Position numbers and translations under genes: made by a program
NCBI RefSeq assembly: GCF_001559595.1
Contig: NZ_LNTY01000018.1
Coordinates: 1-64,000 of the forward strand
Length of the DNA: 64,000 bases
Source of the DNA: Enterovibrio coralii
GTDB taxonomy: Bacteria > Pseudomonadota > Gammaproteobacteria > Enterobacterales > Vibrionaceae
Reading direction: 5' to 3'
In this document: positions 63,487 to 64,000 of the stretch, piece by piece
Layout of the letters: every line of letters begins with the position of its first letter
Numbering within the stretch: the first letter of the stretch is position 1
Notes under the pieces: model-generated
What the model saw: the letters and a program-made list of their open reading frames with translations, nothing else
Database searches by the model: none
What the model was told of the DNA's origin: nothing

Positions 63487-64000
63487 ATGAAAAACAACGA
63501 GCTAGTCGGCATTCTTGAATTTTTGAGAAGCACAGAGCAGCTGAAGAACACATTGCGTTCCGCTCACACCTCTAACGGTCGGCAGGAAAGCACGGCGGAG
63601 CATACGTGGCGTTTAAGTTTAATGGTGATGTTGTTTGCTGAGCAGTTCCCGAATATTGATGCGCTCAAGCTTATCAAAATGTGCATCATTCATGACTTGG
63701 GGGAAGTGATTGGCGGTGACATTGCTGCTGTCGATCAGGTTGTGGGAAGTGACAAGACGACTCAAGAGCGAGAGGATTTAATCACCTTGATAAACCCTCT
63801 GCCCACATCGCTTCAAGATGAAATATTGCGCCTTTGGGATGAATACAATACTGCCTCAACGCAAGAAGCCAAGCTTGCTAAGGCTTTCGACAAAATCGAA
63901 ACATTGCTTCAGCACACCCAAGGGCAAAATCCACAAGATTTTAACTATGGCTTCAACCTGTCTTACGGAAGAAAATACACGGACAGCAACACCTTAACCG
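63487..64000 (+). CDS. HD-domain phosphohydrolase (YfbR-like), cut by the window end
   Basis: 171 residues are visible of an HD-type hydrolase of the HD_3 group, which includes 5'-deoxynucleotidases. Metal ligands are in STAEHTWRLSLM (His) and IIHDLGEVIGGDI (HD pair), with a further Asp in KAFDKIETLLQH. The frame from ATG 63487 is open to base 64000, so the C-terminus lies outside. Substrate probably a nucleotide; not certain. Confidence 0.78.
   Translation, partial: MKNNELVGILEFLRSTEQLKNTLRSAHTSNGRQESTAEHTWRLSLMVMLFAEQFPNIDALKLIKMCIIHDLGEVIGGDIAAVDQVVGSDKTTQEREDLITLINPLPTSLQDEILRLWDEYNTASTQEAKLAKAFDKIETLLQHTQGQNPQDFNYGFNLSYGRKYTDSNTLT

Noticed and set aside
1-64000. Anti-phage defence island, CRISPR array or prophage
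   Set aside because: No nuclease-defence gene sets, repeat-spacer structure or phage structural genes are present; the NUC1 protein and GTPases alone do not make a defence system.

Overview
The window looks like a chromosomal segment of a marine gammaproteobacterium, most likely Vibrionaceae of the Grimontia/Enterovibrio/Photobacterium type. This rests on a malI-malX-malY locus, a Rof (YaeO) homologue, NRAMP, RhlE, a YfcC carrier and a dimethylglycine/sarcosine catabolic locus of the kind known from Pseudomonas and marine vibrios. The genus is inferred. No tRNA, rRNA, CRISPR array, transposase, integrase or phage gene was seen.

Layout: 1-2.5 kb holds the 3' end of a sarcosine oxidase alpha gene read through into a gamma domain. 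2.5-12 kb carries small housekeeping and transport genes (Rof, YeeE/YedE pair, DUF4399, M14 deacylase, YfcC and EamA carriers, a monooxygenase/LysR pair, GNAT, lipocalin, SGNH hydrolase). 12.3-25.3 kb is one long plus-strand methyl-group catabolic block: DmdA-like THF methyltransferase, MetF-like protein, formate-THF ligase, a fatty acid hydroxylase-family membrane protein, then M19-like protein, DUF5943, dgcA, dgcB, etfA, etfB. 25.4-29.3 kb holds two tandem secreted propeller-like/Calx-beta proteins. 29.7-39 kb holds glutaredoxin, AlaX, arsR-acr3, a CHASE-GGDEF cyclase, RhlE, and a GCS2 ligase plus M14 deacylase pair. 39-47.8 kb has two methyltransferases, a lipoprotein, a third propeller/Calx-beta gene, mntH, an M50 protease, a thiamine-binding protein and a small YadA-type protein. 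48-53 kb is LysR and mal. 53-64 kb has a chemoreceptor, VOC protein, NUC1 nuclease, paired P-loop GTPases, the fourth propeller/Calx-beta gene, a K+ channel, YkvA and an HD phosphohydrolase cut by the window end.

How the genes work together: the 12-25 kb block with the sarcosine oxidase at the left edge reads as an N-methyl (possibly also S-methyl) oxidation system. Dimethylglycine is demethylated by DgcAB with electrons passed to the dedicated ETF, sarcosine is demethylated by Sox, and released one-carbon units on tetrahydrofolate are oxidised toward formate.

Two observations stand out. First, four paralogous secreted proteins share a near-constant N-terminal domain, a Calx-beta domain and a variable C-terminal domain, and all four have a similar inverted repeat (consensus NTCTCRNTNRYGAGAC) 72-110 bp upstream of the start codon. 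This is the best candidate for an undescribed co-regulated surface system. Second, at least fourteen frameshifts break thirteen otherwise intact genes, and each can be restored by adding one base, almost always by lengthening a short homopolymer. This points to systematic sequencing under-calls, not gene decay, so these genes are annotated here as intact genes with a probable sequence error.
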